From positions 1 through 25,708 of the forward strand of contig CAYFLU010000023.1 of NCBI GenBank assembly GCA_964343975.1: DNA of 25,708 bases, in the 5' to 3' direction. Below, in pieces: positions 17,240 to 24,368 of this stretch. This DNA is from SCUN01 sp964343975 (GTDB taxonomy: Bacteria > Acidobacteriota > Vicinamibacteria > Vicinamibacterales > SCN-69-37). The notes beneath the pieces are model-generated. The model saw only the letters and a list, made by a program, of their open reading frames with translations. It was not told where the DNA came from and made no database searches. Each line of letters starts with the position of its first letter. The first letter of the stretch is position 1. A program made the position numbers and the translations under genes.

Positions 17240-18180
17240 CCCGGCGTTCGGTCGTGCTGTACAACCCGCGCGCGGTGTTCTGGACGATGCCGTTGGCGCT
17301 CGTCGCGATCGGTTCCGCGCTCGATCGCGAACGCTGCGACGTGCGTATCGTGGACGGGCGGCTCGTGGCGGATCCGTCCGCCGCCGTGCTCGCCGCGATC
17401 GACAGCTCCACGGTGGCCGTCGGCATGACGGTGCTGACCGGCGCGCCGATCCGCGATGCGCTCGCCGTGACACGCGCCGTGCAGCGCGCGCACCCCTCGC
17501 TGCCGATCATCTGGGGCGGGTGGCATCCAAGCTTGTTTCCCGAGCAGTGCGTGCGCGACGCGCGCATTCAGGCCGCCGTGGTCGGGCAGGGCGAGCGCAC
17601 GTTCGCCGAGTTGGTGGAACGCTGTGCTGCCGGCGCGTCACCGGCGGGTGTCATGGGCGGCGCCTGGCCCGACGGCGATCGCGTGGTGATCGAGCCACCG
17701 CGACCGACGGAAGACGTGAATCGGTTTCCCGCGCATGACTACAGCCTGATCGACGTGCCGGCGTACTTCGCGCGAAAGGGGCGGCGGCAGTTCGACTACA
17801 TCTCCTCACAGGGCTGTCGCTTTCGCTGCGAGTTCTGCGCCGATCCGTTCGTGTACGGCCGCAGCTGGTTCGGCCTCGCGCCCGCGCGCATGGCAGAGGA
17901 ACTGGCGGCCGTGCATGCGCGGCATCCGTTCGACGACGTGAACTTTCAGGACGAGACGTTCTTCACGAGCGGTGCGCGTGCCGCTGCCGTAGCTGAGGCG
18001 CTGCTCGCGCGCGATCTGCGCGTGACGTGGGCCGCGACGATGCGCGCCGATCAGGGCGCGCGCATGGACGACGCCGTGCTCGCGCTCTGCAAGCCCCACG
18101 CACACGTGGCCGCTGCTCATGGGCTTTCATCCGTCGGCGCGCGGCCGCGCCATGGTCGAGACCTACCAGGCGGCGGCTGA
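17236..18180 (+). CDS. B12-binding radical SAM protein, 3'-truncated
   Basis: An N-terminal cobalamin-binding-like domain (residues ~1-135, with the IIWGGWHPSLFP segment typical of this class) is followed by a radical SAM core with the CRFRCEFC cluster motif (Cys194, Cys198, Cys201) and strand NFQDETFF. Such enzymes use a [4Fe-4S] cluster and S-adenosylmethionine, often for methylation or rearrangement of unactivated carbons. Homology runs through TWAATMRADQGARMDDAVLALCK, then stops at about 18093. The remaining 28 codons translate out-of-frame hydrolase sequence. A full-length protein would have about 150-200 more residues, covering the rest of the TIM barrel, so this product is unlikely to be active. 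The break marks a deletion or assembly join. The start ATG overlaps the preceding gene stop. Confidence 0.8.
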   Translation: MTRRSVVLYNPRAVFWTMPLALVAIGSALDRERCDVRIVDGRLVADPSAAVLAAIDSSTVAVGMTVLTGAPIRDALAVTRAVQRAHPSLPIIWGGWHPSLFPEQCVRDARIQAAVVGQGERTFAELVERCAAGASPAGVMGGAWPDGDRVVIEPPRPTEDVNRFPAHDYSLIDVPAYFARKGRRQFDYISSQGCRFRCEFCADPFVYGRSWFGLAPARMAEELAAVHARHPFDDVNFQDETFFTSGARAAAVAEALLARDLRVTWAATMRADQGARMDDAVLALCKPHAHVAAAHGLSSVGARPRHGRDLPGGG

Positions 18181-19104
18181 GAAGTACGGCTACGTCGTGA
18201 TCGGCTCGAACAACTCGCGCAACAACTCGTGGGAGAGCTCGAGCAAGTCGCTGACGGCCATGGCCGGCGACGTGTTCAAGCGGTTCCCGATTGCGGAAGG
18301 CCGCTTCTATCTCACCGGCATGTCGGGCGGGTCGCGTGTGGCGCTGCAGATCGGGCTCTCAGTCAATCAGGTGAGTGGCGTCATCGCGTCGAGCGCCGGA
18401 TTCCCCGACTCGCAACCGCGGAAGTCCGTGGCCTTTCCCATCTTCGGCACGGCCGGCACGGAAGACTTCAATTACGTCGAGATGAAACTGCTCGGACGTG
18501 AGTTGAAGACGCCCCATCGCATCGTGATCTTCGAGGGCGGTCACCAGCTGCCGACGGCGCCAGTAGCCATGCAGGCCGTCGAATGGCTTGAACTGCAGGC
18601 GATGACGGGCGCAAACGCGAGAAGGACGCCGCGCTGATCGACCGGCTCTACACGGAGAGCCTGATGCGCGCTGAGCAGGAAACCGCGCCGGCGATGAAGG
18701 CGCAGGCGCTCGACGGCGTCGTGGCCGACTTCAAGGCGCTCCGGGATGTGACGGCACTGGCGGCTCGCGTCGCCGACATGCTGAAGGACAAGGACATCAA
18801 GAAGGCGCTGTCGCAAGAAGAGAAGAACGACTACACGGAAGCGCGTCTGCTGAACGAGCTCATCGAGTTGGAGCAGAGCCTCGCGTCGGATGAGCGGCAC
18901 ACGCTCAGCCTGTTGCGATTGCGCTCGATGCTCACGGACATGTACACGGCCGCCAACAAGGCCGACGACACGCCGGAGCGCCAGCAGGCGAGGCGCGTGC
19001 TGCGCGCGATCCAGTCGGGGGCCTCGGCGCGCACGCAGGACATGGACTATCTCAAGCTCCTGCAGGACGTTCGGCTGCCCGGCTCAGGCCGCGGCGGACA
19101 CTGA
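18094..19104 (+). pseudogene. Alpha/beta-hydrolase (esterase/PHB-depolymerase-like), 5'-deleted and frameshifted
   Basis: Hydrolase homology begins without a start or signal peptide at about 18094, in a frame reading THTWPLLMGFHPSARGR. The nucleophile elbow TGMSGGSR (Ser codon 18323-18325), a GTAGTEDFNY acidic loop and EGGHQLP with the likely catalytic His (codon 18542-18544) identify a secreted serine esterase of the LpqC/feruloyl-esterase kind. The frame breaks again at the GGG at 18607-18609. Adding one G joins it to a helical C-terminal part (REKDAALIDRLYTESL onward) that ends at 19104. Thus both the N-terminus and the reading frame are broken. An isolated open frame from ATG 18119 to 18637 covers most of the catalytic domain, and another from 18664 the helical tail. 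Confidence 0.75.
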
Positions 19105-19118
19105 TAGATATTTCTTCC

Positions 19119-19145
19119 TAAAGTCGGTCAGAAATGTGCCGATTG
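19119..19145 (+). promoter_or_regulatory. Sigma-28 (FliA)-type promoter upstream of CheW-CZB gene
   Basis: The sequence TAAAGTCG, an 11-base spacer and GCCGATTG match the enterobacterial sigma-28 consensus TAAAGTTT-N11-GCCGATAA at 12 of 16 positions with exact spacing. Transcription would start near 19152, leaving a leader of about 33 bases that includes the GGAAGG ribosome binding site at 19171-19176 before GTG 19185. A flagellar/chemotaxis sigma factor site in front of a CheW gene makes functional sense. It is a pattern match only. Confidence 0.6.
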
Positions 19146-19184
19146 CCACGTTGGGAGGGCTTTGCCTTCCGGAAGGATCGTCAC

Positions 19185-19994
19185 GTGGCGCAACAAATCT
19201 CTCCGTGGGTGCTCTTGCGACTGGGCGCGAATGTGCTGGCGATCGAGTCGGCCCTCGTGCGCGACATGTTGATCCTGCCTGCGTGCGTGCCGATCCCGCT
19301 CTCCGGCCCCGACGTGCGCGGCATGGTGACCCTGCGCAATCAGGCGGTGCCCGTCGTCGATCTGCGCCGCGCTCTCGGCATGCCGTCGCTGCAGGATGAA
19401 CAGCAGGCCCTCATCGCGACGCTCGCGGAGCGTGCGGAGGATCACAAGCGGTGGGTCGCCGAGCTGGATGAGGCCGTCACCGAGCGTCGTCCGTTCACGC
19501 TCACGCTCGATCCGCACGCCTGCAAGTTCGGCAAGTGGTACGACTCCTTCAAGACGTCGAGCATCGTCCTCGAGGGGCACCTCAAGCGATTCGACGCGCC
19601 GCACAAGGCGATTCATGCGCTCGGCGAGCAGGTCATGACGCTCGCGCGCGCCGGCAAAGACGCCGACGCGCATGCGCTCGTGGCGCAGGCGCGTCAGACG
19701 ACGCTGGCATCGCTGCTGCAGCTTTTTGCGCAGACGCCGCAGATCTTCGAAGAGATGAACCGCGAGATGCTGCTCGTACTCCGCGACGGCCAGCAGATGC
19801 TCGGCATCACGGCCGACTCGGTGGAATCGGTGGAGCCGCTTCGGCTCGACTCGATGGCGCCGATCGAACTCGGCGCGGGCGCGGCCAACGGCCTCGTGTG
19901 CCGCACGGCCAAGACCGCGCGCAACGAAACGCTCCTCCTCGTGCTCGAAGGCCGCGCGTTGCTCGAACGCTTCTCGGAACGGAAAGCCGCGTAG
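19185..19994 (+). CDS. CheW-type chemotaxis coupling protein with nested CZB zinc-binding domain
   Basis: A 269-residue protein. Residues ~1-75 are the first CheW sub-barrel (LLRLGANVLAIES, then VRGMVTLRNQAVPVVDLRRALG). Residues ~85-200 form a chemoreceptor zinc-binding (CZB) domain with all four ligands: His87 in DHKRW, Cys113 in ACKFGKWYDSF, and His140/His144 in APHKAIH. Residues ~205-260 complete the CheW fold (MLLVLRDGQQMLGITADSVESVEPL ... TLLLVLEGRALLE). CheW links receptors to CheA; CZB domains bind zinc and in receptors and cyclases respond to zinc or to cysteine oxidation by hypochlorous acid. Start GTG 19185 has GGAAGG eight bases upstream; the upstream ATG 19134 lies inside a probable sigma-28 promoter. 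No cheA or receptor gene is nearby. Confidence 0.87.
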   Translation: MAQQISPWVLLRLGANVLAIESALVRDMLILPACVPIPLSGPDVRGMVTLRNQAVPVVDLRRALGMPSLQDEQQALIATLAERAEDHKRWVAELDEAVTERRPFTLTLDPHACKFGKWYDSFKTSSIVLEGHLKRFDAPHKAIHALGEQVMTLARAGKDADAHALVAQARQTTLASLLQLFAQTPQIFEEMNREMLLVLRDGQQMLGITADSVESVEPLRLDSMAPIELGAGAANGLVCRTAKTARNETLLLVLEGRALLERFSERKAA

Positions 19995-20015
19995 CAGGGG
20001 AAGGGACGGTCGCGG

Positions 20016-20687
20016 TCAGGGGCGTCGATAGACCGGCTGCCACTCCGGTGCGTCGTGGGCGGCGCCGATCATGCCGCCGGCCAACGCGACCACCGCACCG
20101 AGTGCGAGTCCGCCGCCGGCTGATGGACAGGACGGCTGGCAGCGTGTCTCTGAGAGCCCGGTCCACACCGCTCGCCCAGCGAGGAACAGCCCGAGACCCA
20201 CCCCAACGAGCACGCCCTTGGTCGCGCTCGCGTGCGAGGCCGGTCGGAAGTGATCGACCGAGTTCACACGTTCGCGCGGGAAGGTGCGGCGGAGCTCGGC
20301 AAGTGCGCCGAGGCGAGTTGCATCCACGAAGACGCCCTCGGGCGCGATCCGGACGTGCTCGCTCGGATACGCCCGTTCGTTCATCGTCGATTCCACGAAT
20401 GCCTCGGGATGATCGCGCAGCACCGTCGTCAATCGATTGAGGGATCGCTCCGACGTGCCCTGTGGGGCGACGAGCACCGTGATTGCGTCGTCGCTGATGG
20501 AGACAAAGGGCCCGATGGCGCCCGTGTGGTCGTCGCTGGCGACTTGGATGGTGTCGCCGATCGGCACGCGGCCGATGCGGCTCCACTGTTGGAGGTCCGT
20601 AGACTGTGCACGCGCGGTCGACACGTGCGAGAGCGCGAGTGACAGAGTCAGCGCGACGGCCGTACACCGCAGCGCGCGCGATGCCAT
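20016..20687 (-). CDS. Secreted or membrane-anchored hypothetical protein with Gly-rich C-terminal hairpin
   Basis: A 223-residue protein of no recognised family. It has a clear signal peptide (MASRALR, hydrophobic core, cleavage near ARAQS). The mature N-terminal ~110 residues are a beta-rich domain with segments such as RVPIGDTIQVASDDH and ISDDAITVLVAP, reminiscent of a small SH3/LSm-like barrel followed by a helix. The C-terminus contains two Gly/Ala-rich hydrophobic stretches (GVLVGVGLGLFLAG and GLALGAVVALAGGMIG) that may form a glycine-zipper membrane hairpin, with two Cys between them. The ATG shares one base with the SDR stop (TGATG), so it is the third gene of the cupin-SDR unit. It converges with the CheW-CZB gene. 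Confidence 0.65.
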   Translation of the reverse strand: MASRALRCTAVALTLSLALSHVSTARAQSTDLQQWSRIGRVPIGDTIQVASDDHTGAIGPFVSISDDAITVLVAPQGTSERSLNRLTTVLRDHPEAFVESTMNERAYPSEHVRIAPEGVFVDATRLGALAELRRTFPRERVNSVDHFRPASHASATKGVLVGVGLGLFLAGRAVWTGLSETRCQPSCPSAGGGLALGAVVALAGGMIGAAHDAPEWQPVYRRP

Positions 20688-21475
20688 CAGAGCATGCTCT
20701 TGATCCATCCGCCATCGACGGCGATGGATTGGCCGGTGATGTAGCTGGCGCGCTCGGAGGCCAGGAAGGCTGCGAGGGCGGCGAACTCCTTCGGTTCGCC
20801 GAGGCGGCGCATCGGGATTTCGCGTTCCCACCGTTCGTACACCGCATCGACCGGCACAGACTCCCGCTGCGACACCTGCGTCGAGAGATCGATCACGCGA
20901 TCCGTGCGGGTGTAGCCGGGGAGCAGGTTGTTCACGGTGATGCCGTCGGCGGCGACTTCGTTGGCGAGCGTGCGCGCAAAGGCGATCACGGCGGCGCGCA
21001 GGCTGTTCGAGAGCATCAGGCCGTCGACGGGTTGCTTGGCCGCGATCGAGGTGACGTTGAGGATGCGTCCCCAGCGACGCTCGCGCATGCCCGGCAGCAC
21101 CGCGCGCGTGAACGAGACGGCGCTCGTGAGCAGCACGCGCGCGGCATCGTCCCAATCACTGGCGCTGATCGATTCGAACCGGCCGGAGCGCGGGCCGCCG
21201 GAGTTGGTGACGAGGATGTCGATCGGGCCGAGCGTGGTCGTGACCTCGTGCACGGTCCGCGCGATATCGTCGGCGGCGGTCACATCGGCGACCACGCCGT
21301 GGACGCGCGCGCCGGACGCGCGCATGCCGTCGACGGCGCGGGTGAGCGCGTCGGCGCCGCGGGCGCAGATGCCGACAGCCGCGCCTTCCGCGGCCAGTTC
21401 CTGCGCGACCGCGAGACCCAGACCTTTGGATCCGGCGGCGACGAGCGCGACGCGACCACGCAGCCCGAGATCCAT
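20687..21475 (-). CDS. SDR-family oxidoreductase with non-canonical active site
   Basis: A 262-residue short-chain dehydrogenase/reductase. The N-terminal cofactor loop is AAGSKGLG (variant of TGxxxGIG), followed by ADVTAADD and NSGG in place of NNAG. The catalytic Ser is present in NVTSIAAKQP, but the usual Tyr-x-x-x-Lys is replaced by Ser156-N-S-L-Arg160. The C-terminus is normal (NNLLPGYTRTDR ... YITGQSIAVDGG). These features match a known BKR-like SDR subgroup with an imperfect catalytic tetrad. The enzyme may therefore use another mechanism or bind nucleotide without classical reduction. It begins two bases after the cupin stop and shares a base with the next gene. Substrate unknown; a sugar-acid role is only a guess from the KdgF-like cupin. 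Confidence 0.85.
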   Translation of the reverse strand: MDLGLRGRVALVAAGSKGLGLAVAQELAAEGAAVGICARGADALTRAVDGMRASGARVHGVVADVTAADDIARTVHEVTTTLGPIDILVTNSGGPRSGRFESISASDWDDAARVLLTSAVSFTRAVLPGMRERRWGRILNVTSIAAKQPVDGLMLSNSLRAAVIAFARTLANEVAADGITVNNLLPGYTRTDRVIDLSTQVSQRESVPVDAVYERWEREIPMRRLGEPKEFAALAAFLASERASYITGQSIAVDGGWIKSML

Positions 21476-21477
21476 CG

Positions 21478-21849
21478 CTATTTCCTCAGGTAGTCGTCCG
21501 TCTTGTTCAGCCAGTCCTGGCGTGGCGGATCGAAGATGTCGACGTCGAGCGTGTCCTCGATCGCTTCGGCCTTGTGCCAGACCATCGACGGAATGTGGAG
21601 GACTTCGCCGGCACGCACGATTACTTCCTTCTCGCCGTGCTCGCCGATCCAGAAGTGCAAGGCGCCCGAGAGGATGTAGGTGAGCTGCTCGTTCTCGTGC
21701 TGATGCTTGGGCACGACGCAGCCCTTCTTTAAGTACACGTGCGCGAGCATCATGCGATCGCCGGTGATCAGGCGACGGTCGAGCAGGTCCGTCACCTTCT
21801 CTTTCGGCATGTCATCCCAGCGATAGAACGTCGTGGTGCGGTCGGCCAT
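21478..21849 (-). CDS. Small cupin-domain protein (KdgF-like)
   Basis: A 123-residue single-domain cupin. Motif 1 is GCVVPKHQHENEQLTYILSG (metal-binding His, His, Glu) and motif 2 is GEVLHIPSMVWH with the third His, so the metal site is complete. The overall layout (FYRWDDMPKEKVTDLLDRRLITGDRMML ahead of motif 1, DIFDPPRQDWL at the end) is similar to KdgF-type cupins that help open unsaturated uronates, but many cupins of this size have no known role. ATG 21849 is chosen; an in-frame ATG three codons upstream is also possible. It heads the cupin-SDR-hypothetical unit. The 69-base gap to the divergent S41 gene must hold both promoters and contains a GGTTC-TC-GAACC inverted repeat. Confidence 0.8.
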   Translation of the reverse strand: MADRTTTFYRWDDMPKEKVTDLLDRRLITGDRMMLAHVYLKKGCVVPKHQHENEQLTYILSGALHFWIGEHGEKEVIVRAGEVLHIPSMVWHKAEAIEDTLDVDIFDPPRQDWLNKTDDYLRK

Positions 21850-21918
21850 GCGCGCCATTCTATCGCGCTGCGTGATATCGTCTCGCCGGGTTCTCGAACC
21901 GAGGCGGGGAGGCAACGC

Positions 21919-23229
21919 ATGCGTGTATTCACGATGGCGGCTGTGCTGGCCGGGGTGTGCAGTGTGACCATGGCGGCGCGCGCGCCGCAGTCGCTCAACG
22001 CCAACGACCTGCTGAAGCTCGACAACATGCTCCGCGACGGCTACGAAGCCGTGAAGAAGAACTACTACGACCCGGCCTTCCACGGCGTCGATCTCGACGC
22101 GCGGTTCAAGGAATATCGCGAGCGGCTGAAGGCCGTGCCCACGATGAGCGTGGGGTTCACGACGGTGGCCGCGTTCCTTGATCCGCTTAAAGACTCTCAC
22201 ACAAGCTTCCTGCCGCCGTCACGGTCGGTGTCGCTCGACTACGGCTATCAGCTGCAGGTCGTCGGCGACGATGTCTTCGTGGTGCGCGTGCGGCCCGACA
22301 CCGATGCGGCGACCAAGGTGCATGCCGGCGATCAATTGCTCACGCTCAACAACGGCGGCGTCGGCCGCGAGAGTTTTGCGCGGATGCAGTATCTGCTGCA
22401 GATTCTTCAGCCGCAGCCGTCGACCACGCTGCAGCTCAAAGCGCCCGGCGGCGATGTGCGCACGGTCGCGGTCACGACCAAAGTCACGCAGGGGCGCGCG
22501 CTGCGGAACCTCTCCGGCGCCGGCGCGGGCATGGAATTTCAGGACCTCGAGTTGCAGCAGGAGGCACTCGATCACTTGATGCGCCAACGCCATCTGGAAC
22601 AGCACGGCGTGATGATCTGGAAGATGCCGGCCTTCACGATGGAGCGCGGCGAGATCGACGATCTCATCGAACTGGCGCGAAAGCAGCAGACGCTCATTCT
22701 TGACCTGCGCGGCAACCCCGGTGGGCTCGTCGACCGCCTGCAGCGCCTCGTCGGGTCGCTGTTTGCCAAAGATCTGCCGATGGCCACCCGCGTGACGCGG
22801 AAGGGCATGGACCAGCTGACGGCCAAGACGCGCGGGGACAAGGCGTTCACCGGCAAGCTGATTGTGCTGGTCGACAGCGCGTCCGCCTCCTGCTCGGAAC
22901 TGCTCGCGCGCATCGTGCAACTCGAACAGCGCGGCACGGTGATCGGCGACCGGTCTGCCGGTGCGGTGATGGAGTCGCGCCTGTTCCCGTTTGCGGTCGG
23001 TGAGCCCGTCGTCACGCTGTATCAGTTCTTCGTCACGGACGCCGACTTGCGCATGCGCGACGGCAAGAGCCTCGAAGGCGCGGGTGTGCTGCCGGATGAG
23101 CGGATGCTGCCGAGCGCGGCCGATCTGGCCGCGGGTCGTGATCCGGTGCTCGCGCGCGCGGCGACGCTCGCCGGCTGGCCGCTCGATGCGGAGGCCGCCG
23201 CGAAGTTGTTTCCGTTCGAGTGGAAATAG
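21919..23229 (+). CDS. S41-family (C-terminal processing/tricorn-like) peptidase
   Basis: A 436-residue secreted protein with a short signal peptide (MRVFTMAAVLAGVCSVTMAA). An N-terminal helical region (YEAVKKNYYDPAF ... DSHTSFLPP) is typical of S41 peptidases. A PDZ-like domain follows at about 100-175 (VVRVRPDTDAATKVHAGDQLLTLNN), then the S41 catalytic core with LILDLRGNPGGLVDRLQRL and the nucleophile strand LVDSASASCSELLA (probable Ser324). The general-base Lys of CtpA-type enzymes, expected 25 residues later, is Ala349 in GDRSAGAV, so the enzyme is either of the tricorn-like class or non-catalytic. The start ATG has GGGGAGG six bases upstream. It is followed after a short gap by two carbohydrate-related genes. 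Confidence 0.85.
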   Translation: MRVFTMAAVLAGVCSVTMAARAPQSLNANDLLKLDNMLRDGYEAVKKNYYDPAFHGVDLDARFKEYRERLKAVPTMSVGFTTVAAFLDPLKDSHTSFLPPSRSVSLDYGYQLQVVGDDVFVVRVRPDTDAATKVHAGDQLLTLNNGGVGRESFARMQYLLQILQPQPSTTLQLKAPGGDVRTVAVTTKVTQGRALRNLSGAGAGMEFQDLELQQEALDHLMRQRHLEQHGVMIWKMPAFTMERGEIDDLIELARKQQTLILDLRGNPGGLVDRLQRLVGSLFAKDLPMATRVTRKGMDQLTAKTRGDKAFTGKLIVLVDSASASCSELLARIVQLEQRGTVIGDRSAGAVMESRLFPFAVGEPVVTLYQFFVTDADLRMRDGKSLEGAGVLPDERMLPSAADLAAGRDPVLARAATLAGWPLDAEAAAKLFPFEWK

Positions 23230-23243
23230 CCGACAATCGGCGC

Positions 23244-24368
23244 GTGAATAAGCGCGCGTTCCTGAAAACCCTCGGCGTGGCGGCCGCCGCACTCGCGGTG
23301 CAGCCGTCCGGCGTCGTCTCGGCGTTCGCACCACAGTCCCGACGCACGAAGAACTTTCTCTGGCTGCGCCCCGACATCAAGAAGACGGCCGACGACTGGA
23401 AGCGCGAGTTCGCCCGCATGCGCGAGTCGGGCATCGACGGCATCAACCCCGAGATCTACAACGGCAGCAGCGCGCTCTACACCTCGAAGCGGTTCCCGGT
23501 GCGCGCGCCCTGGCTCGACACGGCACTGCCGCTCGCGCGCGCGGCCGGGCTCGAGGTGAATGCGTGGATGTGGACGATGCCGTGCCTGTTGCCCGAGATC
23601 CTGAAGGGGCACCCGGATTGGTACAACGTCAACGCCAAGGGCGAGAACGCGGCGACGAAGCCGGCGTACGTCGACTACTACAAGTTCATGGACCCGGCGC
23701 GGCCGGAGGTGCGCGAGTTCATCCGCGACACCGTGCGTGAGCTCGCCGCGATTCCGGGGCTCAGCGGCATTCATCTCGACTACGTGCGGCATCCCGATGC
23801 GGTCCTGCCATCCGGCCTCTGGTCGAAGTACGGCATCGTCCAGGACCGCGTCTATCCGCCGTACGACTACGGCTACACCGAGTACAGCCGCGCAAAGTTC
23901 AAGGCCGCGCACGGTGTGGACCCGATCACGCTGCCTGATCCCGAGACCAATGCGGCGTGGTTGCAGTACCGGCTCGATACGGTCGTGGATCTCGTCAACG
24001 ACTACCTCGTGCCGGCGGCGCACGCGGGCGGCAAGACGATCACGGCTGCGGTGTTCCCCGGCCCGGGGCGCGCCAAGACGATGGTGCGGCAGGACTGGGG
24101 GCGGTTCCGGCTCGACGGGTACTTTCCGATGCTCTATCACGCGTTCTACGACGCAGGGCCGGAGTTCGTGAAGACGTACACGCAGGAGGCGGTGCGCACC
24201 GTCACGGCGCCGGTCTACTCGGGCCTCTACATCGCGCCGCTGAAGGATGACGAGTTCGAGCGCACGATCCAGATGGCGCTCGAGGGCGGGGCCGCCGGCG
24301 TGTCGATCTTCGATCACGGCGCGATGACGCCCGCGCGATGGGCGCTCGTGAAGCGGGTGCTCGCATGA
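23244..24368 (+). CDS. Secreted GHL10-like putative glycoside hydrolase
   Basis: A 374-residue protein with a Tat-like or Sec signal (NKRAFLKTLGVAAAALA; Lys-Arg rather than Arg-Arg). The rest is a TIM-barrel resembling the GHL10 (YngK/DUF187-like) putative glycosidases: FARMRESGIDGINPEIYNG, AAGLEVNAWMWT, GHPDWYNVNAKG, and the IHLDYVRHPD strand with conserved Asp residues. These proteins are predicted to cleave polysaccharides, but the substrate is not established. Start GTG 23244 gives the best export signal; GTG 23220 overlaps the S41 stop and is a weaker alternative. The gene ends in an ATGA overlap with the CBM9-like gene, so the two are probably translated together. Confidence 0.8.
   Translation: MNKRAFLKTLGVAAAALAVQPSGVVSAFAPQSRRTKNFLWLRPDIKKTADDWKREFARMRESGIDGINPEIYNGSSALYTSKRFPVRAPWLDTALPLARAAGLEVNAWMWTMPCLLPEILKGHPDWYNVNAKGENAATKPAYVDYYKFMDPARPEVREFIRDTVRELAAIPGLSGIHLDYVRHPDAVLPSGLWSKYGIVQDRVYPPYDYGYTEYSRAKFKAAHGVDPITLPDPETNAAWLQYRLDTVVDLVNDYLVPAAHAGGKTITAAVFPGPGRAKTMVRQDWGRFRLDGYFPMLYHAFYDAGPEFVKTYTQEAVRTVTAPVYSGLYIAPLKDDEFERTIQMALEGGAAGVSIFDHGAMTPARWALVKRVLA

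Noticed and set aside
19134..19184. Earlier ATG start for the CheW-CZB protein
   Set aside because: The extra 17 codons overlap the probable sigma-28 promoter and show no CheW similarity, while GTG 19185 has a well-spaced GGAAGG.
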